Assembly (NCBI RefSeq): GCF_003148465.1
Contig: NZ_QGGI01000024.1
Location: 1-34,849 of the forward strand
Direction of reading: 5' to 3'
From: Oceanotoga teriensis
Lineage (GTDB): Bacteria > Thermotogota > Thermotogae > Petrotogales > Petrotogaceae
DNA: 34,849 nt
Shown: piece after piece, positions 16,784 through 26,274 of the stretch
Layout: each line of letters begins with the position of its first letter
Numbering within the stretch: the first letter of the stretch is position 1
The notes under the pieces: model-generated
What the model was told of the DNA's origin: nothing
What the model saw: the letters and a program-made list of their open reading frames with translations, nothing else
Databases searched by the model: none
Program-made: the position numbers and the translations under genes

Positions 16784-17795
16784 AAAGAAAAGCAAAAAAT
16801 GGATCTGGATAATAATTATATTGATCATAATTATTGGAGGTTATGTTCTTATAAATAAATCAAAATCTGAAACAAATCCTGAAATAAATGCAAATATTCA
16901 AATACCAAATCTTGAATATAAAGTTCAAAAAAGAGACTTTGGAGATTATACGGAAATAGTTGGAAATGTAAATGCTGATACCAGAACTATATATCCACCA
17001 TTTAAAGAAAAGATAACAGATGTTTTTGTTGAAGAAGGCCAAAAAGTAGAAATAGGAGATCAGCTATTAAAGTTTGAAGATTTAACTTATAGAATAAATT
17101 ATATTTCAAAACAAATAGATTATGATAATTCATTGAACATGGCCGAAAAAATAAGAGAATTAAAAAAACTTCAACTCGAACAAGCAAAAGAAGAACTTGA
17201 AAAAACTACGCTTAAATCTCCTGTTAAAGGAACTATAGAAAAATTAGATATTGGTGTTGGAGATAATCCTCAATTGGATAAAGGTATGATGGTAATAGTT
17301 GATAATGAGTCTATGAGAGTAAAATCTTCAATAGATGAATTAGATTTGCCAAATATAAAACTTGGTATGAAAGCCATAATTGAATTTAATCAGCTTGGAG
17401 TATCTATACCTGGAGAGTTAACTCTTATAAATCCCGTTGCTGAAAGTTCTGGAGGCATAGTTTATATACCTGTAGAAATTAAATTTACAGAAGATCCATT
17501 GAAATATGGAATAATATCAGGATTAACTGCAAATGTAAAATTAGTAACTTTAGAACTTAAAAATTCAATAGCCATACCAAAAGAAGCTTTGAAAACAAGA
17601 GAAAATGGTACAAAATTTGTTTACATAAAAACTTCTGAAGGTAAAAAAGAAGTAGATGTAAAAAGTGGAAAAGAAACTAAAAAATATGTTGAGATTTTAG
17701 AAGGTCTTAAAGAAGGAGATATAGTTCTTTTGATACCAGATGGAGCTGAACTCCAAAGACTTCAAAATGTTAACGGTGTTCCGAGGGGATTCTGA
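16776..17795 (+). CDS. Periplasmic adaptor (membrane fusion) protein of a MacA type
   Basis: 339 residues: an N-terminal membrane anchor (WIWIIIILIIIIGGYVLI), a split biotinyl/lipoyl-like domain (ADTRTIYPPFKEKITDVFVEEGQKV ... LKSPVKGTIEKLDIGVGD, broken here by the hairpin), a short alpha hairpin (~110-140), a beta-barrel domain (~185-270) and a membrane-proximal domain. The hairpin is short for a MacA homologue. It starts at TTG overlapping the TolC gene by eight bases, and its stop overlaps the ATPase ATG by one. It should connect the inner-membrane MacB complex to the TolC duct. Confidence 0.88.
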   Translation: MSKKKSKKWIWIIIILIIIIGGYVLINKSKSETNPEINANIQIPNLEYKVQKRDFGDYTEIVGNVNADTRTIYPPFKEKITDVFVEEGQKVEIGDQLLKFEDLTYRINYISKQIDYDNSLNMAEKIRELKKLQLEQAKEELEKTTLKSPVKGTIEKLDIGVGDNPQLDKGMMVIVDNESMRVKSSIDELDLPNIKLGMKAIIEFNQLGVSIPGELTLINPVAESSGGIVYIPVEIKFTEDPLKYGIISGLTANVKLVTLELKNSIAIPKEALKTRENGTKFVYIKTSEGKKEVDVKSGKETKKYVEILEGLKEGDIVLLIPDGAELQRLQNVNGVPRGF

Positions 17796-18490
17796 TGAGC
17801 GTAATGAAACTTGAGGATGTTAAAAAAATTTATAAAATGGGGGAAATAGAAGTACATGCCCTCAGAGATATAAGTTTTGAAATAGAAGATGGAGATTATA
17901 TTGTCATCGTTGGGCCTTCAGGTAGTGGAAAATCTACACTTTTGCAAATTTTAGGATGTTTAGATAGACCTACCTTAGGAAATGTATACATAGAAAATTC
18001 TGAAGTATCTTCTATGCCAGATAAGAAATTGGCCGAAGTTAGGAATAAAAAAATAGGATTTATTTTTCAAAAATTCAATTTATTATCTCATTTAAGTGCT
18101 TTAGAAAATGTTGAATTACCAATGATATATGGAAATGTTCCAACAAAGGAAAGAAAAAAAAGAGCTAAAGAATATCTTGAACTTGTAGGACTAGGGGATA
18201 GAATGGATCATAAACCAACAGAGTTATCTGGTGGACAACAGCAGAGAGTTGCCATAGCGAGAGGTCTTGCGAATGAACCAGCTTTTTTATTGGCTGATGA
18301 ACCAACTGGAAATTTAGACAGTAAAAGTGGAAAAGAAATACTTCAAATATTTCAAAAATTAAATGATATGGGAAAAACTTTAGTTGTTGTAACCCATGAT
18401 CCTACAATGGAAAGTATAGGAAATAAAGTTGTGAGAATTCTTGATGGTGCCATAGAATCGATAGAGGTGAAAAAAAATGGAAATACTTAA
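17795..18490 (+). CDS. MacB/LolD-type ABC transporter ATPase
   Basis: 231 residues with Walker A GPSGSGKST, Q-loop FIFQKFNLL, signature LSGGQQQRVAIARGL, Walker B LLADEPTGNLD and switch His in VVVTHDPT. This is the MacB/LolD/FtsE class, which powers mechanotransmission and not substrate passage. The DEPTGNLDS and LGCLDRPT motifs are classic for it. GAGGGG precedes the ATG. The last 14 bases overlap the permease start, so the pair is coupled. Confidence 0.95.
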   Translation: MSVMKLEDVKKIYKMGEIEVHALRDISFEIEDGDYIVIVGPSGSGKSTLLQILGCLDRPTLGNVYIENSEVSSMPDKKLAEVRNKKIGFIFQKFNLLSHLSALENVELPMIYGNVPTKERKKRAKEYLELVGLGDRMDHKPTELSGGQQQRVAIARGLANEPAFLLADEPTGNLDSKSGKEILQIFQKLNDMGKTLVVVTHDPTMESIGNKVVRILDGAIESIEVKKNGNT

Positions 18491-19706
18491 AGAAACGATA
18501 AGATCTTTAAGATCTAATAAAATGAGAACTTTTCTATCGATGCTTGGAATAATAATTGGAGTAATGGCTGTTATTACAGTTGTGGCAGTTGGAGAAGGTG
18601 CAACAAATCAAATAAAGTCACAAATATCATCTCTTGGATCTAATATGATTTTTGTGCAAAGAGGATATTATGGTGGGCAAGGAGGAGCTGCGGTTAAAAT
18701 CGAGCGAAATCCATTTTCACTTGAAGATGCTGATAAAATAAATGAAATGGCTCCAAGTGTAAAAAATGCAGTGTCATTATTAGGATCTAGTTTTTTGGTT
18801 CAAGGTGGTAAAAATAATTCATATTTTACCGTTTATGGAGCATCAGAAATTTTTTTCGATTTATTAAGTGTAGATTTAATTTCTGGTAGGAATGTGAGTT
18901 ATGAAGACTATAAAAATGCTGAAAATAATGTAGTTGTTGGGTATAATATTGCCAGTAAATTGTTCCCAGGAGAAAATCCAATTGGAAAAACTATATACAT
19001 GATTCAACCTGGAAAAAATTTTACAAGAAAAGTAGCTTTTGAAATAATTGGATTGATGGAAAAATCTGGTAGTATAGGTTTTTTTGATGTTGATAATATG
19101 ATTTTAATGAATGATAAATTATCAGATGCAAGGCTTTTTCAATCAAATGGAAGAACTTCTATAATTGTGGCACAAGCAAAATCTGAAGAAACAGCTAAAC
19201 TTGCCATAAAAGAAATAGATCATTATATGTATGAAAAATTTGGAAATGATAAAACTTATGAAATCATGAGTCAAGATGCCATGCTCGAAACTGTAGGCCA
19301 AGTGACTAATATAATGAAATTTGTTTTAATATCAATAGCTGCAATTTCTTTGCTCGTTGGCGGTATAGGTATTATGAATATAATGCTTGTTTCTGTGACT
19401 GAAAGAACCAAAGAAATAGGTATTAAAATGGCTATAGGAGCTACCAGAAAAAGAATACTCAGTGAATTTCTTGTTGAAAGTGTTTTAATAACTTTTATAG
19501 CAGGAATAATAGGTGTTTTATTTGGTTGGGGACTTTCACAAATTATAACAATTTTTGGACAAGGAATAGGTCTTGTTGCTGAAATGACATTGGAAGCTAT
19601 TATAGTATCCTTTAGTGTTTCGGCTGGAGTGGGATTGTTTTTTGGAATATATCCTGCTAATAAGGCATCTAAGTTGAGTCCAATAGAAGCTTTAAGATAT
19701 GAATAA
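18477..19706 (+). CDS. MacB/FtsX-type ABC transporter permease
   Basis: 409 residues with the four-helix MacB layout: TM1 (~18-40, MRTFLSMLGIIIGVMAVITV), a large extracytoplasmic domain (~45-275, starting SSLGSNMIFVQRG) and three C-terminal helices (~280-395) bearing the FtsX signature ISLLVGGIGIMNIMLVSVTE and RTKEIGIKMAIGATRK. It carries no fused ATPase, unlike E. coli MacB. GAGGTGA lies before the ATG. With the upstream adaptor and TolC genes it forms a complete tripartite exporter, whose substrate (peptide, antibiotic or lipid) cannot be read from sequence. Confidence 0.95.
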   Translation: MEILKETIRSLRSNKMRTFLSMLGIIIGVMAVITVVAVGEGATNQIKSQISSLGSNMIFVQRGYYGGQGGAAVKIERNPFSLEDADKINEMAPSVKNAVSLLGSSFLVQGGKNNSYFTVYGASEIFFDLLSVDLISGRNVSYEDYKNAENNVVVGYNIASKLFPGENPIGKTIYMIQPGKNFTRKVAFEIIGLMEKSGSIGFFDVDNMILMNDKLSDARLFQSNGRTSIIVAQAKSEETAKLAIKEIDHYMYEKFGNDKTYEIMSQDAMLETVGQVTNIMKFVLISIAAISLLVGGIGIMNIMLVSVTERTKEIGIKMAIGATRKRILSEFLVESVLITFIAGIIGVLFGWGLSQIITIFGQGIGLVAEMTLEAIIVSFSVSAGVGLFFGIYPANKASKLSPIEALRYE

Positions 19707-19707
19707 T

Positions 19708-19740
19708 AAAAACGCTGAATTAATTCAGCGTTTTTATTTT
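19708..19740 (+). terminator. Intrinsic terminator of the export operon
   Basis: A perfect palindrome (arms 19708-19721 and 19722-19735, core ACGCTGAATT) ends in TTTTTATTTTT two bases after the permease stop. Confidence 0.92.
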
Positions 19741-19824
19741 TATTATTAACTTTTTATATAAACTTATATAAATCATATAATGTATAATTGAATTAAATAT
19801 AAAGAAAGATGGAGAGTGTATAAA

Positions 19825-20682
19825 ATGAAAAAAATGAAATTTTATGAGTATTTATATTCAATAAACTCTAATAAAGAAGATGAATTGATTGAATTTTTTT
19901 ATGATAATGAATTTAAAGATTATTATCTCGATAATGATTTTAAAACAAATCTTCAAGTTTTAAAGCTTTATACATCTTATGAAAACCCAAATGATAATAT
20001 AATCGATGAGTTAAATAATAAATTTAATTTTGAACTTTTATCTAAAAGTGTTGTAATTGAAAAAGATTGGTTAAAAGCTTGGCTTGATACATTAGAAGTT
20101 TTTGAATTTGTCAAAGATATTTGGATAAATCCATTTCCAGAAAAAGAATTAAAAAATAAAGAAAAAGTTATAAAAATAATTCCAGGAACGGCTTTTGGTA
20201 CAGGTCTTCATTCTACAACAAAACTTGCTGGTAGAATTTTAAATGATATGAATTGTGAAAATAAAACAGTTATAGATATGGGTTGTGGAACAGGAATACT
20301 ATCGATATTGGCAAAATTAAAAGGTGCAAAAGATGTTTATGCTTATGATTATGATGGTTTAGCAATTGAAAAAGCAATTGAAACTATTACAATAAACAAT
20401 TTGGATATAAAAATTAAACAATCAAATTTTTTAGAAAATGTAAATGAAGATATAAAAAGTGATATTTTTGTTTCAAATATGGTTGCAGAAATATTGATAG
20501 AGTTACTGAAAGATGAAAAATTTGATGGCATTATAAAAGAAGGATCTTATGTTATTTTTTCAGGTATTATGGACAAAAAAATAGATCTTATAATGGAAAA
20601 AATTAAAGAACATAATTTAGAATTGATAGAAAAAACGGAGGAAGGTTCATGGATAGGTTTAAAATTACAGAAGAAGAAGTAA
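19825..20682 (+). CDS. prmA: Ribosomal protein L11 methyltransferase
   Basis: 285 residues with the PrmA hallmark PGTAFGTGLHSTT (~120-132) and SAM-binding DMGCGTGILSI (~151), followed by the post-motif NMVAEILIELL. It methylates ribosomal protein L11 in the cytoplasm. The N-terminal ~100 residues match the L11-binding domain only loosely. Start ATG 19825 is preferred: GGAGAG (19811-19816) is ten bases away and overlaps the alternative GTG at 19816. A TATAAT lies ~45 bases upstream. It opens an operon with DUF501, uvrC and two unknown genes. Confidence 0.88.
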   Translation: MKKMKFYEYLYSINSNKEDELIEFFYDNEFKDYYLDNDFKTNLQVLKLYTSYENPNDNIIDELNNKFNFELLSKSVVIEKDWLKAWLDTLEVFEFVKDIWINPFPEKELKNKEKVIKIIPGTAFGTGLHSTTKLAGRILNDMNCENKTVIDMGCGTGILSILAKLKGAKDVYAYDYDGLAIEKAIETITINNLDIKIKQSNFLENVNEDIKSDIFVSNMVAEILIELLKDEKFDGIIKEGSYVIFSGIMDKKIDLIMEKIKEHNLELIEKTEEGSWIGLKLQKKK

Positions 20683-21176
20683 AGGTATTGAAAAAACAAA
20701 TGAAAAGAAAGATTGATGAAAAAGTAAAAATTATGAAATATTGCAAATATGGATATCCACAGATAATAAGAAATTATCCTTTAAAGAAGGATAAACCATT
20801 TCCTACTCTTCATTGGTTAAGCTGTCCTTTTTTAAATTCAGAAATTTCTAAATTAGAATCTATACAAGAAATTTCAAGAATTCAAAAGATAATAGATGAA
20901 GATGAGAATTTAAGAGCTGATTACTTTAAAGCACATCAAGAAGAAATAAAAATTAGATTAGAAATATTAGATGATGAAATAAATAAATTATCAAGTCCAA
21001 TAAAATTAAAGTTGAAGGAAACTGGAATTGGAGGAATAAAAAATTTTTCTAATATCAAGTGTTTACATTTACATGTGGCATCTTATCTTGGTGGAATAAA
21101 AAATCCTGTTGGAAAAATAGTTGTAGAGAGTCTTGAAAATTTAGAATGTGCTAATTGTATATGCTGTGACTTATGA
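20649..21176 (+). CDS. DUF501-family protein
   Basis: 175 residues with the DUF501 pattern: FPTLHWLSCPFLNSEISKLES, a central helical part with a histidine (KAHQEEIKIRLE), then KCLHLHVASYLGGIKNPVG. Conserved Cys and His residues suggest a metal or redox site, but no function is known to me. The C-terminus CANCICCDL is strikingly cysteine-rich. GGAGG sits before the ATG, and the gene overlaps the prmA end by 34 bases, so the two are coupled. Confidence 0.8.
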   Translation: MDRFKITEEEVKVLKKQMKRKIDEKVKIMKYCKYGYPQIIRNYPLKKDKPFPTLHWLSCPFLNSEISKLESIQEISRIQKIIDEDENLRADYFKAHQEEIKIRLEILDDEINKLSSPIKLKLKETGIGGIKNFSNIKCLHLHVASYLGGIKNPVGKIVVESLENLECANCICCDL

Positions 21177-21188
21177 GGATGGTTTAAA

Positions 21189-22913
21189 ATGGTAAATAGA
21201 GATCTTATAAAAAACATACCTGCAAAACCTGGTATTTATATATTTAAAGATAAAGATTTTAAACCCATATATGTTGGGAAAGCTAAGAGATTAAAAAATA
21301 GGTTAGGTTCTTATTTTAATCCTTCAAATCAATTAAAAAATGAAAAGACTTTGAAGATAATAAACGATTCAGAATATATAGATTACATTTTAACAGAAAG
21401 TGAAGATGAAGCTTTTGTTCTGGAAGCTAATCTCATATATACATATAAACCAAAATACAATATTTTATTAAAAGATACGAGAGTTTATCCTTATATACTC
21501 ATTACCGATGAAAAATATCCGACTATAAAATATGTTAGAATTAAAAATGAACAAAAAGGAACCTATTTTGGACCTTATCCAAATGTTAGATTTGTTAAAG
21601 AAGTTATAGAAGTTTTGCAAAGAGTATATAAGGTTAGATCATGTGAAAGAAATATGGATAGAAAAAGTAAACCTTGTTTTTTATATCATCTTGGAATGTG
21701 TTATGGACCATGTTATAAAGAAATTGATGAATCATCATATAAGAATGCAGTTAATGATGTTTTAAATTTTCTCAAAGGAAATGTTGAAAAAGTTAAAGAG
21801 TATCTTGAAAAGTATATGGAAGAATATTCTAAAATATTAAATTTTGAAAAAGCTGCTCAAATGAGAGATACACTTTTAAAACTTGATAGATTATTCATAA
21901 AACTTGGTGTTGAATTTAAACATAATAAAAACATAGATGTTATAGTCTATGAAGAACCTATTTATGTTTTATTGAAAATAAGAGAAGGATATTTAATATC
22001 AAAAGTTTCTTTTACCCTTGATTCCGATATAAATGAGTTTATACATCAATTTTATATAATAAGAAAAAATGAAATTCCACCACAAATATTTACACTTTAT
22101 GATGAAAATATAGATGAACAAATAAAAAATTATTTAAAAAATAATGGACTTAAAATGTTTAATAAATTAAGCAGAAGATCAAGCATATATTCATTAGCTT
22201 TTAAAAATTTGGAAGAAGAACTCAAAAGGTATACAGATCTTGGAAATACATTAAAACAAGCGAAAGAAATATTAAGTTTAAAAAAAATACCAAAAAAAAT
22301 AGAAGGTATAGATATATCACATCTTCAAGGAATGTATACGGTGGCATCTCTTGTGAACTTTGAAAATGGTAAACCAGAAAAAAGTGGTTATAGACGATAT
22401 AGACTCGATGAGTTTAAAGAACCTAATGATTTTGAAAGTATAAAAACTGTTATAAAAAGAAGATATAAAAAACATGAACTTCCCGATTTATTATTCATTG
22501 ATGGCGGTAAAGGACAGGTTAATTCTGCACTTAAAGCTCTAAATGAATTAGGTTATGATTTAAAAGACGTAGACCTTGTTGGTATTGCGAAAGAAGATGA
22601 AAGAGTTGTTTTTCCAGGAGAAATGGATGATTTACATCTTCCACTTGATAATCCAGTTTTAAGGTTATTGATATATATTAGAGATGAAACTCATAGATTT
22701 GCCATAGGATTTAATAGAAAATTGAGATCTAAAAGATTTGAAAAAACCAAATTAGATGAAGTTTCTGGTATAGGACCTGTTAGAAAGAAAAAACTTATAA
22801 CTCATTTTGGAGGATTAAATGAAATTTTGGAAGCTTCAGTAGAAGAAATAGCTGAAGTAATAAATAGTGAAAAAGTGGCAAAAAAGATAAAACAAGAATT
22901 GGGGGATAAATAA
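21189..22913 (+). CDS. uvrC: Excinuclease ABC subunit C
   Basis: 574 residues. The N-terminal GIY-YIG nuclease (KPGIYIFKDKDFKPIYVGKA, ~14-33, with the catalytic Glu region TESEDEAFVLEANLI) makes the 3' incision. The UVR motif (~195-235, EKAAQMRDTLLKL) binds UvrB. The RNase H-like half (IEGIDISHLQGMYTVASLV, LLFIDGGKGQVNSAL) makes the 5' incision, and the C-terminal helix-hairpin-helix (DEVSGIGPVRKKKLITHFG) binds DNA. A GAGGA site precedes the ATG. It is complete and typical, and part of nucleotide excision repair. Confidence 0.98.
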   Translation: MVNRDLIKNIPAKPGIYIFKDKDFKPIYVGKAKRLKNRLGSYFNPSNQLKNEKTLKIINDSEYIDYILTESEDEAFVLEANLIYTYKPKYNILLKDTRVYPYILITDEKYPTIKYVRIKNEQKGTYFGPYPNVRFVKEVIEVLQRVYKVRSCERNMDRKSKPCFLYHLGMCYGPCYKEIDESSYKNAVNDVLNFLKGNVEKVKEYLEKYMEEYSKILNFEKAAQMRDTLLKLDRLFIKLGVEFKHNKNIDVIVYEEPIYVLLKIREGYLISKVSFTLDSDINEFIHQFYIIRKNEIPPQIFTLYDENIDEQIKNYLKNNGLKMFNKLSRRSSIYSLAFKNLEEELKRYTDLGNTLKQAKEILSLKKIPKKIEGIDISHLQGMYTVASLVNFENGKPEKSGYRRYRLDEFKEPNDFESIKTVIKRRYKKHELPDLLFIDGGKGQVNSALKALNELGYDLKDVDLVGIAKEDERVVFPGEMDDLHLPLDNPVLRLLIYIRDETHRFAIGFNRKLRSKRFEKTKLDEVSGIGPVRKKKLITHFGGLNEILEASVEEIAEVINSEKVAKKIKQELGDK

Positions 22914-23704
22914 TGATAAATGATTTTATTCTATTGGGAGCAAAACAACTTTCAAAATATAAAAATAAACTTGCAGATGAATATGATCATCTCTTTCATG
23001 TTTGTATAGCTGATTCTGAAAATAAAGTTCCTTGTTTGAGCTATTTTGTAGATGAACAAGGCAGAGTTTTTAAAACTATAAGTGCTGAACCTCCAAAAAA
23101 GGTTATGAGTTGTTTGTATCCAGTAGATATAGATTTTAAAAATGAATTGAGTGATGAATATGAACTTTTTTTATTAAAAAATAATAAAGTTGCAAACAAA
23201 GTTTTTTACTCTGGAATAGTACAATCACCTTTTAAATTTTATCCATATATTTTAGAAGGTGATGAAAGATTAATAAAAAAAATGAAATTTAAAGAAAAAT
23301 TGAATGGAGAAAAAAACTTATCTTTTGATGAAATAATTGATGAAGATACTTTTGAACAAATAATGAAAAAATATAAGATAATATCAGATAATATATATTA
23401 TCATCCATATTTAGATAAAATACATATTGTTTTTTTATTACCAAAAAATATAGACATTGAAAAAAGAGGTCTTATGATAGAAATTTCAAGATGTTTGAAA
23501 AATAAGATACTAAAAAATTTTGACTTTTTGGAAACTTCATATAAAATGCCAGATATGAATTTAAAAGATCCTGCCCTATGTGCATTTAAACTCAGAGCAG
23601 ATTATATAAAAAATATCGATTTTGAAGATATTTATAAAAGTATGATAAATGAGATAAGAAAAGTTATTAATTATATAGATGATATAGATATAGGAGGAGA
23701 ATGA
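22913..23704 (+). CDS. Conserved-looking protein of unknown function after uvrC
   Basis: 263 residues, soluble, no signal or membrane segment. I recognise no domain; it may be one of the lineage-restricted families of Thermotogota. Features include several aromatic-rich stretches (SPFKFYPYILEGDE, ISDNIYYHPYLDKIHIVFLLP) and scattered cysteines (VPCLSYF, MSCLYPVD, ALCAFKLRADY). The ATG overlaps the uvrC stop by one base (TAATG), so it is translated with uvrC, and the next gene starts two bases after its stop. A repair role is possible by context only. Confidence 0.65.
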   Translation: MINDFILLGAKQLSKYKNKLADEYDHLFHVCIADSENKVPCLSYFVDEQGRVFKTISAEPPKKVMSCLYPVDIDFKNELSDEYELFLLKNNKVANKVFYSGIVQSPFKFYPYILEGDERLIKKMKFKEKLNGEKNLSFDEIIDEDTFEQIMKKYKIISDNIYYHPYLDKIHIVFLLPKNIDIEKRGLMIEISRCLKNKILKNFDFLETSYKMPDMNLKDPALCAFKLRADYIKNIDFEDIYKSMINEIRKVINYIDDIDIGGE

Positions 23705-23705
23705 A

Positions 23706-24230
23706 ATGGCTAAAATAGCTTTAGATCCTATAGAAGAAAAGAGAGAAGAAACGCCTAAAAAAATAAAAATAAATAAAAAATTTTCTCCTGGATCTATAAT
23801 ATTAGAAATGTTTTTGGGAACTTTTAATATAATATTTTCTATAGCCATATTAAGTTTTTCAATAATTTTAAATCTATTAAAATCTACTATACATCAAATA
23901 ATAGGTTCTCAATTTACTTTAGATATGAGACCATTGATTTTTATAACTATACCCATATTCCTTTTTGGAGTCTTTTTACATTTTTATTCTATTGAAAGGA
24001 TAGCAAAAAGATATTATAAGTTATATGGTCTTTTAATTTTTTTTAATGGTATTTTTATGTCTGGAATTATATTATTTTACATATATAAAATGTCTATAAA
24101 TTGGTTTGGTGTAAGCATATTTGGAAACACTTCAATAGGTTTAAATCAATGGTTTTATCTGCCTTCAATTTTATATATAATATATTCTATTTTTACGATA
24201 TATTATTCTTTAATTCTCATGAGAAAATAA
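23706..24230 (+). CDS. Four-helix membrane protein of unknown function
   Basis: 174 residues with a charged cytoplasmic N-terminus (EEKREETPKKIKINKK), then about four hydrophobic helices (IILEMFLGTFNIIFSIAIL, PLIFITIPIFLFGVFLHFY, LYGLLIFFNGIFMSGIILF, YLPSILYIIYSIFTIYYSL). No motif suggests an activity. GGAGGAG precedes the ATG. It is the last gene of the prmA-uvrC operon, followed at once by a terminator. Confidence 0.65.
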   Translation: MAKIALDPIEEKREETPKKIKINKKFSPGSIILEMFLGTFNIIFSIAILSFSIILNLLKSTIHQIIGSQFTLDMRPLIFITIPIFLFGVFLHFYSIERIAKRYYKLYGLLIFFNGIFMSGIILFYIYKMSINWFGVSIFGNTSIGLNQWFYLPSILYIIYSIFTIYYSLILMRK

Positions 24231-24257
24231 AATGGAGAGTATTAATACTCTCCATTT
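24230..24257. terminator. Bidirectional terminator between convergent operons
   Basis: A perfect 14-bp-arm palindrome (core GGAGAGTATT/AATACTCTCC) separates the uvrC operon from the opp operon. The minus side continues into TTTTATTTTC, a better U tract than the plus side. The OppF stop codon lies inside it. Confidence 0.8.
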
Positions 24258-25294
24258 AAAACTTTTTCTTCTTCATTATTTTTAATTATTTCTTCTATTC
24301 TTCTACATGCAGCGAAATGACCTTCATTAAATTCTTTTATTTCTGGTTCTTCCAAAGCCCAACATTCTTCCTTTGCGTATGGGCATCTTGGATGAAATCT
24401 ACATCCTTTTGGAATATTTGCTGCAGAAGGTATTTCACCTTTTATAGGGACTTTTTTTACTTTATTTACTTTTCCTGCAATTGGTTCGCATACAGCAGAT
24501 ATCAAAGCTTTTGTATATGGATGAAGTGAATTATCTATAACATCATCTGGTGTTCCCATTTCTACTATTTTACCAAGATACATAACAGCTATTCTATCTG
24601 TAAAATATCTTGCAGTTGATAAATCATGAGTTATGTATAAATATGTCAAATTTAACTCTTTCTGCACTTGTTTTAACATATGAAGGATTTCAGCCCTAGT
24701 TGATAGATCTATCATTGAAACTGGTTCATCTGCGACTAATAGTTTTGGAGATAGCATTAAAGCTCTGGCCGTTGAAGCTCTTTGCCTCTGACCACCAGAA
24801 AGCATATGCGGATATCTACCCATAAACTCTTCTGGGGGCATTAATCTAACTTTTTCCAATCCATTTTTTATTAGAATTTCTCTTTTTAATCTATCTTCTT
24901 CAATTTTATGAATTATCAAAGGTTCTTCCATAACATCTTTCACTTTAAATCTTGGATTCATAGATGCATAAGGATCTTGAAATATCATTTGTACTTCTGT
25001 TCTATATTTTTTTAATCTATCTTTAGATATATGAGTCACATCTTCATCATTGAATATTAATTGACCATCTGTAGGTTCATGAAGTTGCATGACCATTTTT
25101 GCTGTTGTAGTTTTACCACAACCAGATTCACCTATTAGACCGAATATTTCCCCTTTTTTAATACTGAAAGAAACCCCATCTACCGCTTTAACATATCTTT
25201 GCTGACCTGAAAAAAATTCTTTCATAGTTCTTTTTATTGGAAACCATTTTTTTAAATTTTTTATTTCAACTAAATTTTCAGTTTTCATCTGCAT
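24242..25294 (-). CDS. Oligopeptide-type ABC importer ATPase, OppF-like
   Basis: About 350 residues with Walker [11 protein letters not shown]-loop [13 protein letters not shown], signature [15 protein letters not shown], Walker [13 protein letters not shown] and H-loop YITHDLS. The C-terminal oligopeptide extension has the Cys cluster [15 protein letters not shown], typical of Opp/Dpp ATPases. DEPVS in place of DEPTS is a minor variant. The start is ATG 25294 or 25288; GGAGG lies four or ten bases upstream respectively, and the gene overlaps oppD's end. Last gene of the operon. Confidence 0.92.
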   Translation of the reverse strand: MQMKTENLVEIKNLKKWFPIKRTMKEFFSGQQRYVKAVDGVSFSIKKGEIFGLIGESGCGKTTTAKMVMQLHEPTDGQLIFNDEDVTHISKDRLKKYRTEVQMIFQDPYASMNPRFKVKDVMEEPLIIHKIEEDRLKREILIKNGLEKVRLMPPEEFMGRYPHMLSGGQRQRASTARALMLSPKLLVADEPVSMIDLSTRAEILHMLKQVQKELNLTYLYITHDLSTARYFTDRIAVMYLGKIVEMGTPDDVIDNSLHPYTKALISAVCEPIAGKVNKVKKVPIKGEIPSAANIPKGCRFHPRCPYAKEECWALEEPEIKEFNEGHFAACRRIEEIIKNNEEEKVLNGEY

Positions 25295-26270
25295 CACACC
25301 TCCAACATGCTACCTTATGTTCAGCTTCTATTTCTTTTAAAATAGGTTCTTCTGTTTTACATTTTTCAAAAGCATAAGGACAACGAGGATGAAATCTACA
25401 GCCTTTTGGAGGATTTAAAAGATTAGGAGGTGTTCCTTTAATAAAAGCTAATTCTTTTACATTTTCATGTAATTTAGGAGTTGCCGCTAATAGCCTTTCA
25501 GTATAAGGATGAGCAGGTCCCTGTTCACCATATATTTGTTGATTTGTACCTATTTCTACTATTTTTCCAGCATACATAACAGCGATTCTATCTGAAACTT
25601 CTGCTTCTGTAGCCAAATCATGAGTTATAAATATGAATGAAAGATTCAATTTTTCTTTTAAATCTTTCAAAAGATTTATTATTTGAGCTTGAACTACAAC
25701 ATCAAGAGCTGTTGTAGGTTCATCACATATGACTAATGAAGGTTCTAAAAAAAGTGCTGAAGCTATAGCAATTCTTTGTTTCATACCACCTGATAATTCA
25801 TGAGGATATCTTTTTAAAATATCTTCTGATAATCCAACATAGTTTAAATATTTTATCATAGTTTTTTTAGCCTCTGATTTACTCATAGGCTTATGCAATT
25901 GAAGAGTTTCCATCAATTGTTTTTCTATAGTGAAAACAGGTGTTAAAGAGTTCATAGCACCTTGAAATACCATAGAAACTTTTTCCCATCTTATATTTTT
26001 CCTCAATTCTCTTTCTGTTAATGGAACTATATCTTTACCATCTATTAATATTTGACCTCCAACGATTTCACCAGGAGGTGAAGGCATTTTTAATATTGAA
26101 AAACCTGTTGTGGTTTTACCACAACCAGATTCACCAACAAGACCTAAAGTTTCTCCCTTTTTTAATTTAAATGATATGTCATCAACTGCTTTTACATCAC
26201 CATTTTCGGTTTTATAATACATTTTAAGATTTTTAACTTCTAAAGCAATATCATTATTCAAAATAATCAC
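25278..26270 (-). CDS. Oligopeptide-type ABC importer ATPase, OppD-like
   Basis: 330 residues: Walker [11 protein letters not shown]-loop MVFQGAMNSLTPV (Gly replaces the usual Asp-Pro), signature LSGGMKQRIAIASAL, Walker B LVICDEPTTALD, H-loop FITHDLA and the Cys cluster [14 protein letters not shown]. It pairs with the OppF-like ATPase to drive uptake. Start GTG 26270 is four bases after the OppC stop with a weak AAGG site; TTG 26261 is an alternative. The closing residues CWRCDADEN overlap the next gene. Confidence 0.92.
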   Translation of the reverse strand: MIILNNDIALEVKNLKMYYKTENGDVKAVDDISFKLKKGETLGLVGESGCGKTTTGFSILKMPSPPGEIVGGQILIDGKDIVPLTERELRKNIRWEKVSMVFQGAMNSLTPVFTIEKQLMETLQLHKPMSKSEAKKTMIKYLNYVGLSEDILKRYPHELSGGMKQRIAIASALFLEPSLVICDEPTTALDVVVQAQIINLLKDLKEKLNLSFIFITHDLATEAEVSDRIAVMYAGKIVEIGTNQQIYGEQGPAHPYTERLLAATPKLHENVKELAFIKGTPPNLLNPPKGCRFHPRCPYAFEKCKTEEPILKEIEAEHKVACWRCDADEN

Positions 26271-26274
26271 AACC

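Noticed and set aside
24317-24529. Plus-strand ORF opposite the OppF Cys cluster
   Set aside because: It encodes a Phe/Trp-rich shadow peptide with no start context.
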